64,000 nt of DNA from MB1-2 sp046566065 (GTDB lineage Bacteria; Actinomycetota; CADDZG01; WHSQ01), in contig JBKHXK010000009.1 of the NCBI GenBank assembly GCA_046566065.1, positions 1 through 64,000 on the forward strand, in the 5' to 3' direction. A program made the translations under genes and the position numbers. The notes beneath the pieces were generated by a model, which did no database searches, was not told the origin of the DNA, and saw nothing but the letters and a program-made list of their open reading frames with translations. Shown piece after piece: positions 53,441 through 60,732 of this stretch (position 1 is the stretch's first letter; every line of letters begins with the position of its first letter).

Positions 53441-53869
53441 CTAGCGGGCTTTCAGGAAATGGTGGATGTGGTCGGGCGGAAGCTTGTCGGGAGAGTCTCC
53501 GTGTTCGCGGAAGTAGGTCTGGACGCTCTCGGGTAGCTCATCGAACGGCATCTCTGCGAATCCAAGCTCTCCGTAGAAACGCAGACGCTCAGGGTGACAG
53601 CACAGATACAGCGTCCCGCCCTTGCCGTTCATGGCCGCCTGCATGAGGCGCGTTCCCAGGCCGCTCCCCCGTCGGTCCTCTTTGACGAGAACGTCTTCGA
53701 CGACGACGGTCTGGGGCTCGATCTCGATCAACCGGACGTTGCCCACGACGGCTCCATCGCGCGCGATGAACGCGACCCCCTTGTCGAGGACGGGGTCGTC
53801 CCACTTCTCGGTGGCGAAGAACTCTTCGAGATCAGACTTGTCGTGGCGTGTGGCCCGCGTGATGAACAT
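53441..53869 (-). CDS. GNAT family N-acetyltransferase
   Basis: A 142-residue acetyltransferase. Strand and loop elements are VVVEDVLVKEDRRGSGLGTRLMQAAMNG (acetyl-CoA loop RRGSGLG near 65) and LYLCCHPERLRFYGELGFAEMP. The substrate is unknown. Its stop is 4 bases from the convergent transglycosylase stop. It lies 14 bases downstream of the PHP gene and may be in the sat-cysC-PHP transcript. Confidence 0.87.
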   Translation of the reverse strand: MFITRATRHDKSDLEEFFATEKWDDPVLDKGVAFIARDGAVVGNVRLIEIEPQTVVVEDVLVKEDRRGSGLGTRLMQAAMNGKGGTLYLCCHPERLRFYGELGFAEMPFDELPESVQTYFREHGDSPDKLPPDHIHHFLKAR

Positions 53870-53883
53870 CAGTGCCTCCGTCG

Positions 53884-54783
53884 CTAGCTCGCCTTTCTCT
53901 GCAACTCCGACGCTTTGGAACGTAGCTCCTCGAGCACACCATCGGGCACGACCACTCCGTGCTTGCCACCCGGCATCCCCCGATCGGGCCGCATGTCTCC
54001 GTGGTAGTCGCTGCCCCCACTCACGATCAAGCCCTTGGCCCGGCCGAGAGCGCGGAAGGGTTCCTGCTCCAAGGAGGGCAGGTCTCCGTGGTAGCCCTCG
54101 AGACCGGCGAGGCCCGCGGCAACCAGCTCGTCGACGAACTCCTCCAGCTGCTCGAAAGCGAGATTCAGCGTGAAGGGGTGCGCCAGCACCGGGACGACCC
54201 CCGCCGACACCATCAGCTCGACGGCCTCAGCAGGCTTGTAGAGCTTGCGCGTGAGGTAAGCCTTCGCCCCCTTGGCGAGGTACTCATCGAACGCACTCTG
54301 GTAGTCGGGCACCACGCCGTGGCGAACCAGGACTGCAGCGAAGTGGGGCCGGCCGATCTGAGCCCCCGGCCCCCCCGCCTCGTTCTCGACCTCTTCGAAG
54401 GTGACGTCGATGCCGAGCGAGTTGAGCTTGTCCACCATCAGCTTGTTTCGGTTGGCGCGGGCGTACTGCAGCTCGGCCAGCGCCGCCGTCAGTGGGTTGT
54501 CACGCTGCGGGATGAAGTAGCCGAGCAGGTGCATCGTGGGCCGCGCCGTAGGGGTCCAGCCACGAGCGGCGAAGTCCTCGACATCGCACGAGATCTCCAC
54601 GCCGGGCACGACCTCGAGGCCGTGCTCCCTTCCGGCCGTTATCGCCTCGGGGCAACCGGCATCGTTGTCGTGATCCGTGACCGCGATGGCAGACAGCCCC
54701 GCCGCAGCTGCTTTCGCAACCAGTTCGGTGGGGCTGTCTCCTCCATCGGAAACGGTGGTGTGCGCGTGGAGGTCGATCATCAC
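53884..54783 (-). CDS. PHP domain phosphatase (TrpH/YciV-like)
   Basis: A 299-residue metal-dependent phosphoesterase. The PHP motifs are MIDLHAHTTVSDGGDSPTELV (motif I), IAVTDHDNDAGCPEA (II), PGVEISCDVE (III), GRPHFAAVLV, VLAHPF and GSDYHGD (IV). E. coli YciV (RNase AM/TrpH) and relatives remove the 3' phosphate from 3',5'-bisphosphonucleotides such as pAp. Placed downstream of sat-AlkP-cysC, pAp recycling after PAPS use is an attractive role (inference). There are two adjacent possible ATGs. Confidence 0.87.
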   Translation of the reverse strand: MMIDLHAHTTVSDGGDSPTELVAKAAAAGLSAIAVTDHDNDAGCPEAITAGREHGLEVVPGVEISCDVEDFAARGWTPTARPTMHLLGYFIPQRDNPLTAALAELQYARANRNKLMVDKLNSLGIDVTFEEVENEAGGPGAQIGRPHFAAVLVRHGVVPDYQSAFDEYLAKGAKAYLTRKLYKPAEAVELMVSAGVVPVLAHPFTLNLAFEQLEEFVDELVAAGLAGLEGYHGDLPSLEQEPFRALGRAKGLIVSGGSDYHGDMRPDRGMPGGKHGVVVPDGVLEELRSKASELQRKAS

Positions 54784-54815
54784 TCAGTTGCCTGCATAGC
54801 TTCCTGCTGCCCCCG

Positions 54816-54868
54816 GTTCTGCGCACGCCCGCGGGCGCCACTGACGTGGCTGCGGCCATGCACAGAAC
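54816..54868. repeat. Inverted-repeat intergenic element downstream of cysC
   Basis: GTTCTGCGCA (54816-54825) pairs with TGCACAGAAC (54859-54868) at 9 of 10 positions and encloses further GC-rich hairpins. It lies 7 bases after the cysC stop. It shares the GTTCTG end with the larger element at 55464-55572. Confidence 0.55.
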
Positions 54869-54875
54869 TGAACAG

Positions 54876-55421
54876 CTAGGCCTCCAGGTACTTCAGCTCG
54901 ATGAGCTTGTCGATGACCTTCTGCGCGGACTCGGAGACGTCTTCCTTCTCGGTGTCGCAGACGACCTCGGGGTTCTCGGGAGCCTCGTACGGATCGTCGA
55001 TTCCCGTGAATCCCTTGATCTCGCCTGCGCGGGCCTTGGCGTAGAGACCCTTGGTGTCGCGCTGCTCACAGACCTCGAGCGAAGCATCCGCGTAGATCTC
55101 GACGAAGTCCTTGATCATGGCGCGGGCCTCATCGCGGATCGCCTTGTAGGGCGAGATGGCCGCGGTGATCACGAACACGCCATTGCGCTGCAGCAGGTGC
55201 GCCACGAAGGCGATCCGACGGATGTTCGTGTCGCGGTCCTCTTTGCTGAACCCGAGGCCTTTGCTTAGGTTCTCGCGTACGACGTCACCGTCGAGGATCT
55301 CGACCGGTACTCCGGCCTCGAGCAGCTTCTCCTCGACCTCGTGAGCGATCGTGGTCTTGCCGGAGCCGGACAGTCCGGTGAACCACAACACCGCACCGCG
55401 CTCTCTGTTGGCTTGCTTCAT
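54876..55421 (-). CDS. cysC: Adenylylsulfate kinase
   Basis: A 181-residue APS kinase making PAPS from APS and ATP. The P-loop is FTGLSGSGKTTIAHEV (near 14-28), with DGDVVRENLSKGLGFSKEDRDTNIRRI and FVITAAISPYKAIRDEAR, then FVEIYADASLEVCEQRDTKGLYAKAR. The length is normal. With Sat at 57059-58246 it completes PAPS synthesis. Both sides of the gene carry inverted-repeat elements. Confidence 0.96.
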   Translation of the reverse strand: MKQANRERGAVLWFTGLSGSGKTTIAHEVEEKLLEAGVPVEILDGDVVRENLSKGLGFSKEDRDTNIRRIAFVAHLLQRNGVFVITAAISPYKAIRDEARAMIKDFVEIYADASLEVCEQRDTKGLYAKARAGEIKGFTGIDDPYEAPENPEVVCDTEKEDVSESAQKVIDKLIELKYLEA

Positions 55422-55463
55422 GTCTACGTTCCTTTCCTAGGTTGCTGCTTCTTTCTCTGAGCT

Positions 55464-55572
55464 GTTCTGGGTTAACGGCTTTCGACCCTTTCGGCTACGC
55501 CTGCGCAACAGAAGCTTCGCTTCTGCCGCTCCGGCGCTTCACGCCGAAAGCGTGGAGCCATTAACCCAGAAC
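55464..55572. repeat. REP/MITE-like nested inverted-repeat element
   Basis: Outer arms GTTCTGGGTTAA (55464-55475) and TTAACCCAGAAC (55561-55572) are perfectly complementary. Inside, GCTTTCG (55478-55484) pairs with CGAAAGC (55545-55551), and CAGAAGC-TTC-GCTTCTG (55509-55525) forms another hairpin. The 12-mer recurs at 60690-60701. It lies between cysC and the AlkP-superfamily gene. Confidence 0.7.
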
Positions 55573-55591
55573 TAAAACCGTTGGACGTTGG

Positions 55592-57055
55592 CTACTTCTT
55601 CAGGGCGCTGGTGCCTAGGGCGCCGGGGGCCGGGTCCAGGCCGAAGAGGTCCAGGATCGTGGTGTGCACGTCCCACAGGTGCAGACCCTGCTTCTCGCCC
55701 GTCTGGGCGCCCGGTGCGTTGTTCATGATGAAGATCCCGTGCTCGGCGTGGTTCGCCTCGTCGGGACCGGTGTCGTTCTCGAACGTGTACAGCGACCCGT
55801 GACCGAGAGAACCGACACTGCGCCAACGGAGCTCGCCGAAGATCACGATCAGGTCGGGAGCGACGCCGTTCTGCTTGCCATAGATGTCCTCGGGCTTGTG
55901 CGCCTTGTTGCCCATCGGGTTGCCCTCGTGGTCGACCATGGCCTCGATCTTGGCGATCAGCTCGGAGCGAACCTTCTCGTAGTCGGCAGCCGGGATGATG
56001 CCGTTGGGCTCGCGGCCCTCGACGTTCAAGAAGAGACGGCCGTAGTAGCCGCCGTCTCCCCACGCCTGGGTCTTCGACCAGTCGATGTCCATCTTGTTGA
56101 TCGGGGTGATGCCGTCGGGCTCGTTCTTGAAAGCGAGGTAGCCCTCCTGCTGGAGCCACTCGTTGAAGCAGACGCCGCCGACCATGGCCTTCGCGCCGTG
56201 GTCCGACACCACCAGAACCGTTGTGTCCTCGTCGGCGTGCTTCAGCAGATCGCCGATCTTGCCGTCGAGGTAGCGGTAGTACTCGCGCAGCGATTCCTTG
56301 TAGGGATTGTCGGGCTCGTAGCGCGGGTGGTTCGGGTCGATGAAGCTCCAGATGCCATGGTTCAGGCGGTCCGGGCCCATCTCGACCATCATGAAGAAGT
56401 CCCACGGCTTGTTGCTCAAGAGATAGTCGGCCGTCTTGAACTTCATCTCGGTCATCTTGTAGGTCTCGTCCAAGATGTACTGCGTGTTGTCAGTGCGGAA
56501 GTTGCGCACGTCGAAGATGAACTCGCCGACGTTGGACTCGATCTCCTGCTTCAGCTCTTTGGGGTACGTGTACTCCGCTTGGTTGTTCGGCGTGAGGAAA
56601 CAACCGATCTGGATGCCGTTGACCGGCTTCGGCGGGTACATCGGCGGCACCGACATCACGATGCACTGCTTGTCGTTGTCCGACAGGATGTCCCACACGG
56701 TCGGCTCCTTCACCTTGAACGACGTGGCGAACTCGAGGCCGTCGTAGGTGTGGTCCTTGCGGTTGCGGAAGCCGTAGATCCCGAGCGTGCCGGGGTCCTT
56801 CGAGGTCATCATGCAGGCCCACGCAGGAACCGTGATCGGCGGCACGATCGACTCGAGGGGGCCGAACATCCCGTTCTCCTTGAGCTTCGTGAGGTTGGGG
56901 ATGTCGCCCGCGTACTCGTCGAAGACATGCTCGGGGGGTGCGCAGTCCAGGCCGATCACCATCACACGCCGATCGCCCTTCTTCCGCCCGACGGCGGTCT
57001 CGGCGACCGGAGCGGCGTCCTCGGCCTTCTTCTTGATCTTGTCGAGCAGACCCAT
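55592..57055 (-). CDS. Alkaline phosphatase superfamily (type I phosphodiesterase/pyrophosphatase) protein in sat-cysC cluster
   Basis: A 487-residue AlkP-superfamily hydrolase. MVIGLDCAPPEHVF supplies a metal Asp, PPITVPAWACMMTSKDPG the Thr nucleophile, MVEMGPDRLNHGIW and VLVVSDHGAKAM further metal ligands, and a C-terminal HGIFIMNNAPG segment completes the site. There is no signal peptide; the N-terminus MGLLDKIKKKAEDAA could be an amphipathic membrane-binding helix. It starts 3 bases after the sat stop and so is co-translated. It may hydrolyse a nucleotide sulfate or phosphodiester, or move sulfate (inference); many actinobacterial and cyanobacterial sat clusters carry such a gene. Confidence 0.85.
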   Translation of the reverse strand: MGLLDKIKKKAEDAAPVAETAVGRKKGDRRVMVIGLDCAPPEHVFDEYAGDIPNLTKLKENGMFGPLESIVPPITVPAWACMMTSKDPGTLGIYGFRNRKDHTYDGLEFATSFKVKEPTVWDILSDNDKQCIVMSVPPMYPPKPVNGIQIGCFLTPNNQAEYTYPKELKQEIESNVGEFIFDVRNFRTDNTQYILDETYKMTEMKFKTADYLLSNKPWDFFMMVEMGPDRLNHGIWSFIDPNHPRYEPDNPYKESLREYYRYLDGKIGDLLKHADEDTTVLVVSDHGAKAMVGGVCFNEWLQQEGYLAFKNEPDGITPINKMDIDWSKTQAWGDGGYYGRLFLNVEGREPNGIIPAADYEKVRSELIAKIEAMVDHEGNPMGNKAHKPEDIYGKQNGVAPDLIVIFGELRWRSVGSLGHGSLYTFENDTGPDEANHAEHGIFIMNNAPGAQTGEKQGLHLWDVHTTILDLFGLDPAPGALGTSALKK

Positions 57056-57058
57056 CGG

Positions 57059-58246
57059 CTACGCCTGAGCCTTCGAGCGCTCGGCCTCGATCAGGATGCG
57101 AGCGACCTCGGGGCGAGAGAACTCGTGAGGAGGCTCGGTACCAGCGGCCAGCATCTCCCGCACCTGGGTGCCGGAGAGGTGGACGTGGTGGCTGCGGTCG
57201 TGAGGGCAGGTCTTCGCCGACGCCATGCCCTCGCACTCCTTGCAGAAGAAGGTGTGCTCGAACTTCAGCGGGCGGATCCCGAGCTCCTGCTCGTCGAACC
57301 GGTCGAACATCTCCTGGGCCTCGTAGGTGCCGTAGTAGTCACCGACACCGGCGTGGTCGCGGCCGACGATGAAGTGCGTCACGCCGTAGTTCTTACGCAG
57401 CAGCGCGTGCCAGATCGCCTCGCGCGGCCCCCCGTAGCGCATCGCAGCAGGGAACACCGACAGGATGACGCGGTCATGTGGGTAGTAGTTCTCCATCAAG
57501 ACCTCGTAGCACTTCATACGGACCTCGGCCGGGATGTCGTCGCCCTTGGTTCCACCGACGAGCGGGTGGATCAGCAGGCCGTCGACGCCTTCGAGCGCGA
57601 CCTTGGTCAGGTACTCGTGCGCACGGTGGATCGGGTTGCGGGTCTGGAAAGCGACGAGCGTCTTCCATCCGCGCTTGGCGATCTCCTCTCGTACCTGGAG
57701 AGGCGTAAGGCGGTACTCGGAGAACTCGTGACCGAACACGTTCTCGAGAACCGTGACCTCGCCACCGATGTACTTGGGGCCCTGCGCGTAGATGTGCGCG
57801 ACGCCGGGGTGCTTGTCCTCGGTGGTCTTGTAGGACTTCTCGGCCTCGTCTTTCGGGTCGTACGAGTAGATGTCTTCGATGTCGATGATCGCGACCGGCT
57901 TGCCCTCGTGCACGATCGCAGCGCGCTTGCCGACCTCGAGGCTCTTCAGCTCGTCCTCGGTCGCAGAGATCGTGATCGGGAGGCTCCAGGGAAGACCGTT
58001 GGCCAGCCGCATCTCGTTCACGACCGAGGTGTAGTCGGCCTCGGTCATGAAGCCGCGGTTGGGAGAGACGGCGCCGACCGCGAGCAGCTCGAGGTCGGAC
58101 AGGACCCGGCGCGAGCCGGCCTCGATGGTCGGGAGCGAGGCGGCCTCGGCCTTCAGGCTCTCGGCCTCCTCTGCGGCGGCCATCCGCAGCTCCAAAGCTC
58201 CGCCGTGAGGCGAGATCCCGGGGACGTCCTTCAGTGTGGTGGGCAT
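57059..58246 (-). CDS. sat: Sulfate adenylyltransferase (ATP sulfurylase)
   Basis: A 395-residue homomeric ATP sulfurylase forming APS from sulfate and ATP. It has VAFQTRNPIHRAHEYLTKVA (QxRNPxHxxH, near 195), GGTKGDDIPAEVR, MRYGGPREAIWHALLRKNYGVTHFIVGRDHAGVG and the C-terminal zinc-binding FFCKECEGMASAKTCPHD. The start MPTTLKDVPG is preceded by GGAGAAAG. It is the first gene of the sat-AlkP-cysC run; no PAPS reductase or sulfite reductase gene is present in the window. Confidence 0.96.
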   Translation of the reverse strand: MPTTLKDVPGISPHGGALELRMAAAEEAESLKAEAASLPTIEAGSRRVLSDLELLAVGAVSPNRGFMTEADYTSVVNEMRLANGLPWSLPITISATEDELKSLEVGKRAAIVHEGKPVAIIDIEDIYSYDPKDEAEKSYKTTEDKHPGVAHIYAQGPKYIGGEVTVLENVFGHEFSEYRLTPLQVREEIAKRGWKTLVAFQTRNPIHRAHEYLTKVALEGVDGLLIHPLVGGTKGDDIPAEVRMKCYEVLMENYYPHDRVILSVFPAAMRYGGPREAIWHALLRKNYGVTHFIVGRDHAGVGDYYGTYEAQEMFDRFDEQELGIRPLKFEHTFFCKECEGMASAKTCPHDRSHHVHLSGTQVREMLAAGTEPPHEFSRPEVARILIEAERSKAQA

Positions 58247-58374
58247 GTTCTTTCTCCGATCTCTTGACGATCACCGTCGAGGTTGGGGAGGCGAGAGGGC
58301 CCGAAGGGCACACTCCCAGCGCACTCCTATAGCACTCTTAGGGTAACAAATCTGGGCTCGTCGTGCAGGAGCCG

Positions 58375-59151
58375 TTAGAGCGGGGGCTGAGCGCTCCTCA
58401 GCAGGCGGCGATTGACCGCATCGAGCGTGGCCCGGACGCAGGTCTCGGTCACCGGGCCCCCCCGGGTGAGGGCGCCCCCGAGCACGTCGTTGGTGTTCTC
58501 CTCCTCGACGATAACCAGCACGGCCTCCTGACCCCCGACGGAGACCAGAGCCGCGCTCTTCAGGCGGAAATCGACCTCGGTGACGATCTTTCGGACGGCT
58601 TCGAGGGTGGCCTCGGCCAGGACCTTGAGCCCGTGGGGGGTCTTCTCCGAGCTGGACACGCCCACGACCTCATCGTCGGGGCCGCCCAGCGCCACCTCGG
58701 CCTCGGACTTCCAGGAACTCGAGTTGAGCGCCACCCGGCGCAGGGCGGGACGACCTCCGGTGGCGGAGCCGGCCCGGGCGGCCTCCTGGCTCGCCGTTGG
58801 GGTGCGAGCGGTTTCTCCGGCGGAACCGTTGTCCTCAGAAGAGCTGAGGGGGCCTCGGGCCAGGGCGTCTTGCTCCGCGAACTCAGCCGCCCGTTCCAGC
58901 GATTCCAGGTCGCCGAAGTAGGACTCGGCCTCGAGCTCGAACACGAAGACCTGACTAACAGGGGCGCCCAGATCCCGGCCGGCGATCTCCTGGAGGATCT
59001 GAGATTGAACCGAGTCCCGGTCCGTGCCCACCTGGGTGAAAGCTTGGATCTCGGTAGGGCTGCCGTCGCTGCTGCGCAGGATCACGCAGCCCAGCACGCC
59101 GGGTAGATCCTTGATCGTCGCCTCTAGGTCGTCCAGATCGATCTGGTCCAC
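58375..59151 (-). CDS. Conserved-looking protein of unknown function with two alpha/beta domains
   Basis: A 258-residue soluble protein with a GTG start behind a G-rich ribosome site. The N-terminal domain (1-65: DLEATIKDLPGVLGCVILRS...GSPTEIQAF) looks like a small ACT- or roadblock-like fold. A Ser/Ala/Gly-rich linker (about 100-130) follows, then a second alpha/beta domain (LRRVALNSSSWKSEAEVALGG through LAEATLEAVRKIV and VLVIVEEE). It may sense a metabolite, but I cannot name it. It is transcribed toward sat, 128 bases upstream, perhaps as a separate unit. Confidence 0.7.
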   Translation of the reverse strand: MDQIDLDDLEATIKDLPGVLGCVILRSSDGSPTEIQAFTQVGTDRDSVQSQILQEIAGRDLGAPVSQVFVFELEAESYFGDLESLERAAEFAEQDALARGPLSSSEDNGSAGETARTPTASQEAARAGSATGGRPALRRVALNSSSWKSEAEVALGGPDDEVVGVSSSEKTPHGLKVLAEATLEAVRKIVTEVDFRLKSAALVSVGGQEAVLVIVEEENTNDVLGGALTRGGPVTETCVRATLDAVNRRLLRSAQPPL

Positions 59152-59572
59152 AGGCCCCCCTCGTCTTTGTCCGCGACTATAAGTCCAGGGGCGGGGGCGG
59201 GAAAAGGGGCAAAAAGATGCACCCGCCGAGCCTTCGTCCCGGCCGGAGCCGGTTTACAACTCAACGGGTGCAGAACGGAATCTAGGTGAAGCCGGAACCG
59301 GGCACAAGACCCCGAGGCAAAGATTCTTCGCGCTCTGACAGAAAATCTTCGCGTTCTGGTTATAGGCCGGATCGAAAGGCACGCCCTGGGGCAGGAGAGA
59401 GGGCTCCTTGCTCGAATAGCTCAGAGGTTGCCCGGCCAAGACCCATATGGCAGGATGCCGAGCGGCCCACCCTCCCGGGGAACGCCCTCTCGGGCGGCAG
59501 GTAGAGGGGTGGACGCCGGGGTCTTCGCGGGCCTGGTGAGACCCAGCAGCCGACCAGAGGAGCTGAACACGC
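59152..59572. other. 421-base intergenic region between divergent genes, possible structured leader
   Basis: No convincing gene in either direction; an opposite-strand open frame here is arginine/serine-rich shadow sequence. It holds a G-rich strip, an 8-bp inverted repeat TGCACCCG/CGGGTGCA (59218-59225, 59265-59272) enclosing CCGGCCGGAGCCGG, two direct repeats TCTTCGCG(C/T)TCTG (59325-59337, 59346-59358), and CTGACA (59335) upstream of TTATAG (about 59360), a weak promoter for the M23 gene. The folding potential suggests a structured 5' leader. Confidence 0.45.
59325..59358. repeat. Paired 13-bp direct repeats upstream of the M23 peptidase gene
   Basis: TCTTCGCGCTCTG and TCTTCGCGTTCTG start 21 bases apart, about two helical turns, so two proteins could bind on the same face. 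They lie around a possible promoter for the M23 gene. Confidence 0.4.
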
Positions 59573-60682
59573 ATGCTTGAGCGGGGAACACGCGCGTGGG
59601 TCGTCCTCACGATCCTCGTCACCCTTCTCGTCCCCACCGCCGCCTCCCTTGCCGGCGGCGACTCCGAGCTCGAACGGAAGAAAGAACGTCGCGAGCAGCT
59701 CCAAGCCGAGATCGAGCAGCGTGAGGCCGAAGCCGGCTCGCTCGAGGACGAAGCTCGAGCTCTGAACAAGAACATGGTGGTCCTGAGGGCCGAGATCGCC
59801 AAGCTGGACGAAGAGATCGCAGAGATCGAGTCCCAGGTCCGGACGGCCCAGGCCCGCATCGACTCTCTCCAGAGCGAGATCGACAAGATCCAGAAGATCG
59901 CCACCCGTCAGGCCGTGTCCCTTTACAAGTCCGGCGCCACCGAGACCCTCGACGCGCTTCTGAACGCACGCTCGCTGACCGAGCTCGACAACCGGGTCGA
60001 GATGCTGGGCGTAGCGGCTCAGGAGAACACCGGGGCGCTGGTGCAGTTCGGCCGGCTCCAGGTCGAGATCGAAGCGGCTCACCAGGATCTCTACGACAAG
60101 AAGAAAGACCTCGAGGACGTTCGCGGGGAGCAGGAGAAGTACTACGCGACGCTCAGCGATCAGCACGCCAAGCTCCAGGCGACGATCGCTCGGATCGAGG
60201 CGCAGCTCGGCGAGAGGTACGCGATGGAGAAGCACCTCGATGCCGACATCAGGGCGATCGAGCAGAAGATCCTCGAGAAGACGACGCTCAGCTCCGTGGC
60301 GGCCCTCGGCAAGTCGGACCAGGGCTACATCTGGCCGATCAACGGCAACATCACCTCCTATTACGGACCTCGCTGGGGCCGGATGCATACGGGCATCGAC
60401 ATCGACGGCACCACGGGTCAGCCGATCGTGGCCTCGAACTCCGGCACGGTGATCCTGGCCTCGTCCTACTCGGGCTACGGCAATGCCGTGATCATCGACC
60501 ACGGTGGCGTGCAGACGCTCTACGCACACATGGCCTCTTTCAACGTGAGCGACGGCGAGCAGGTCGCCCAGGGCGAGATCGTTGGCGCCGTCGGGTGCAC
60601 GGGGTCCTGTACCGGCGACCACCTCCACTTCGAGGTCAGGGTCAACGGCTCCCACGTCGACCCCCTGAACTACCTCCCCTAA
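59573..60682 (+). CDS. Secreted M23 family endopeptidase with coiled coil (EnvC/RipA-like organisation)
   Basis: A 369-residue exported protein. A signal peptide (VVLTILVTLLVPTAASLAGG) is followed by a long coiled coil (about 27-240, with heptads in LQAEIEQREAEAGSLEDEA and LQSEIDKIQKIAT) and a C-terminal LytM/M23 domain with HTGIDIDG and HLHFEV as zinc ligands. The organisation matches EnvC-type amidase activators and active endopeptidases; both HxxxD and HxH are intact here, so it is probably active on peptidoglycan cross-links. It is followed by a hairpin terminator at 60704-60726. Confidence 0.92.
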   Translation: MLERGTRAWVVLTILVTLLVPTAASLAGGDSELERKKERREQLQAEIEQREAEAGSLEDEARALNKNMVVLRAEIAKLDEEIAEIESQVRTAQARIDSLQSEIDKIQKIATRQAVSLYKSGATETLDALLNARSLTELDNRVEMLGVAAQENTGALVQFGRLQVEIEAAHQDLYDKKKDLEDVRGEQEKYYATLSDQHAKLQATIARIEAQLGERYAMEKHLDADIRAIEQKILEKTTLSSVAALGKSDQGYIWPINGNITSYYGPRWGRMHTGIDIDGTTGQPIVASNSGTVILASSYSGYGNAVIIDHGGVQTLYAHMASFNVSDGEQVAQGEIVGAVGCTGSCTGDHLHFEVRVNGSHVDPLNYLP

Positions 60683-60689
60683 ACCCCCC

Positions 60690-60726
60690 GTTCTGGGTTA
60701 ACTGGAGCACGCTGGAGCGTGCTTTT
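60690..60726 (+). terminator. Terminator of the M23 gene overlapping a copy of the GTTCTGGGTTAA repeat
   Basis: GTTCTGGGTTAA at 60690-60701 is identical to the arm of the element at 55464. It is followed by the hairpin AGCACGC-TGGA-GCGTGCT and TTT (60706-60726). The rightward arm of the 55 kb element also has TGG and a CACGC/GCGTG hairpin after the 12-mer, so these look like copies of one element. Confidence 0.65.
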
Positions 60727-60732
60727 CCAACG

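Noticed and set aside
55664..58267. 867-codon open frame opposite sat and the AlkP-superfamily gene
   Set aside because: It is the mirror of two clear enzymes and has no recognisable motif or ribosome site.
59400..59470. tRNA-like string (TAGCTCAGAGGTTG) before the M23 gene
   Set aside because: There is no matching GAGC for the D stem, no T-loop GTTCGA and no acceptor pairing.
59254..59904. Minus-strand frame in the 59 kb intergenic region
   Set aside because: Ser/Arg-rich, overlaps the start of the certain M23 gene and lacks a ribosome site.
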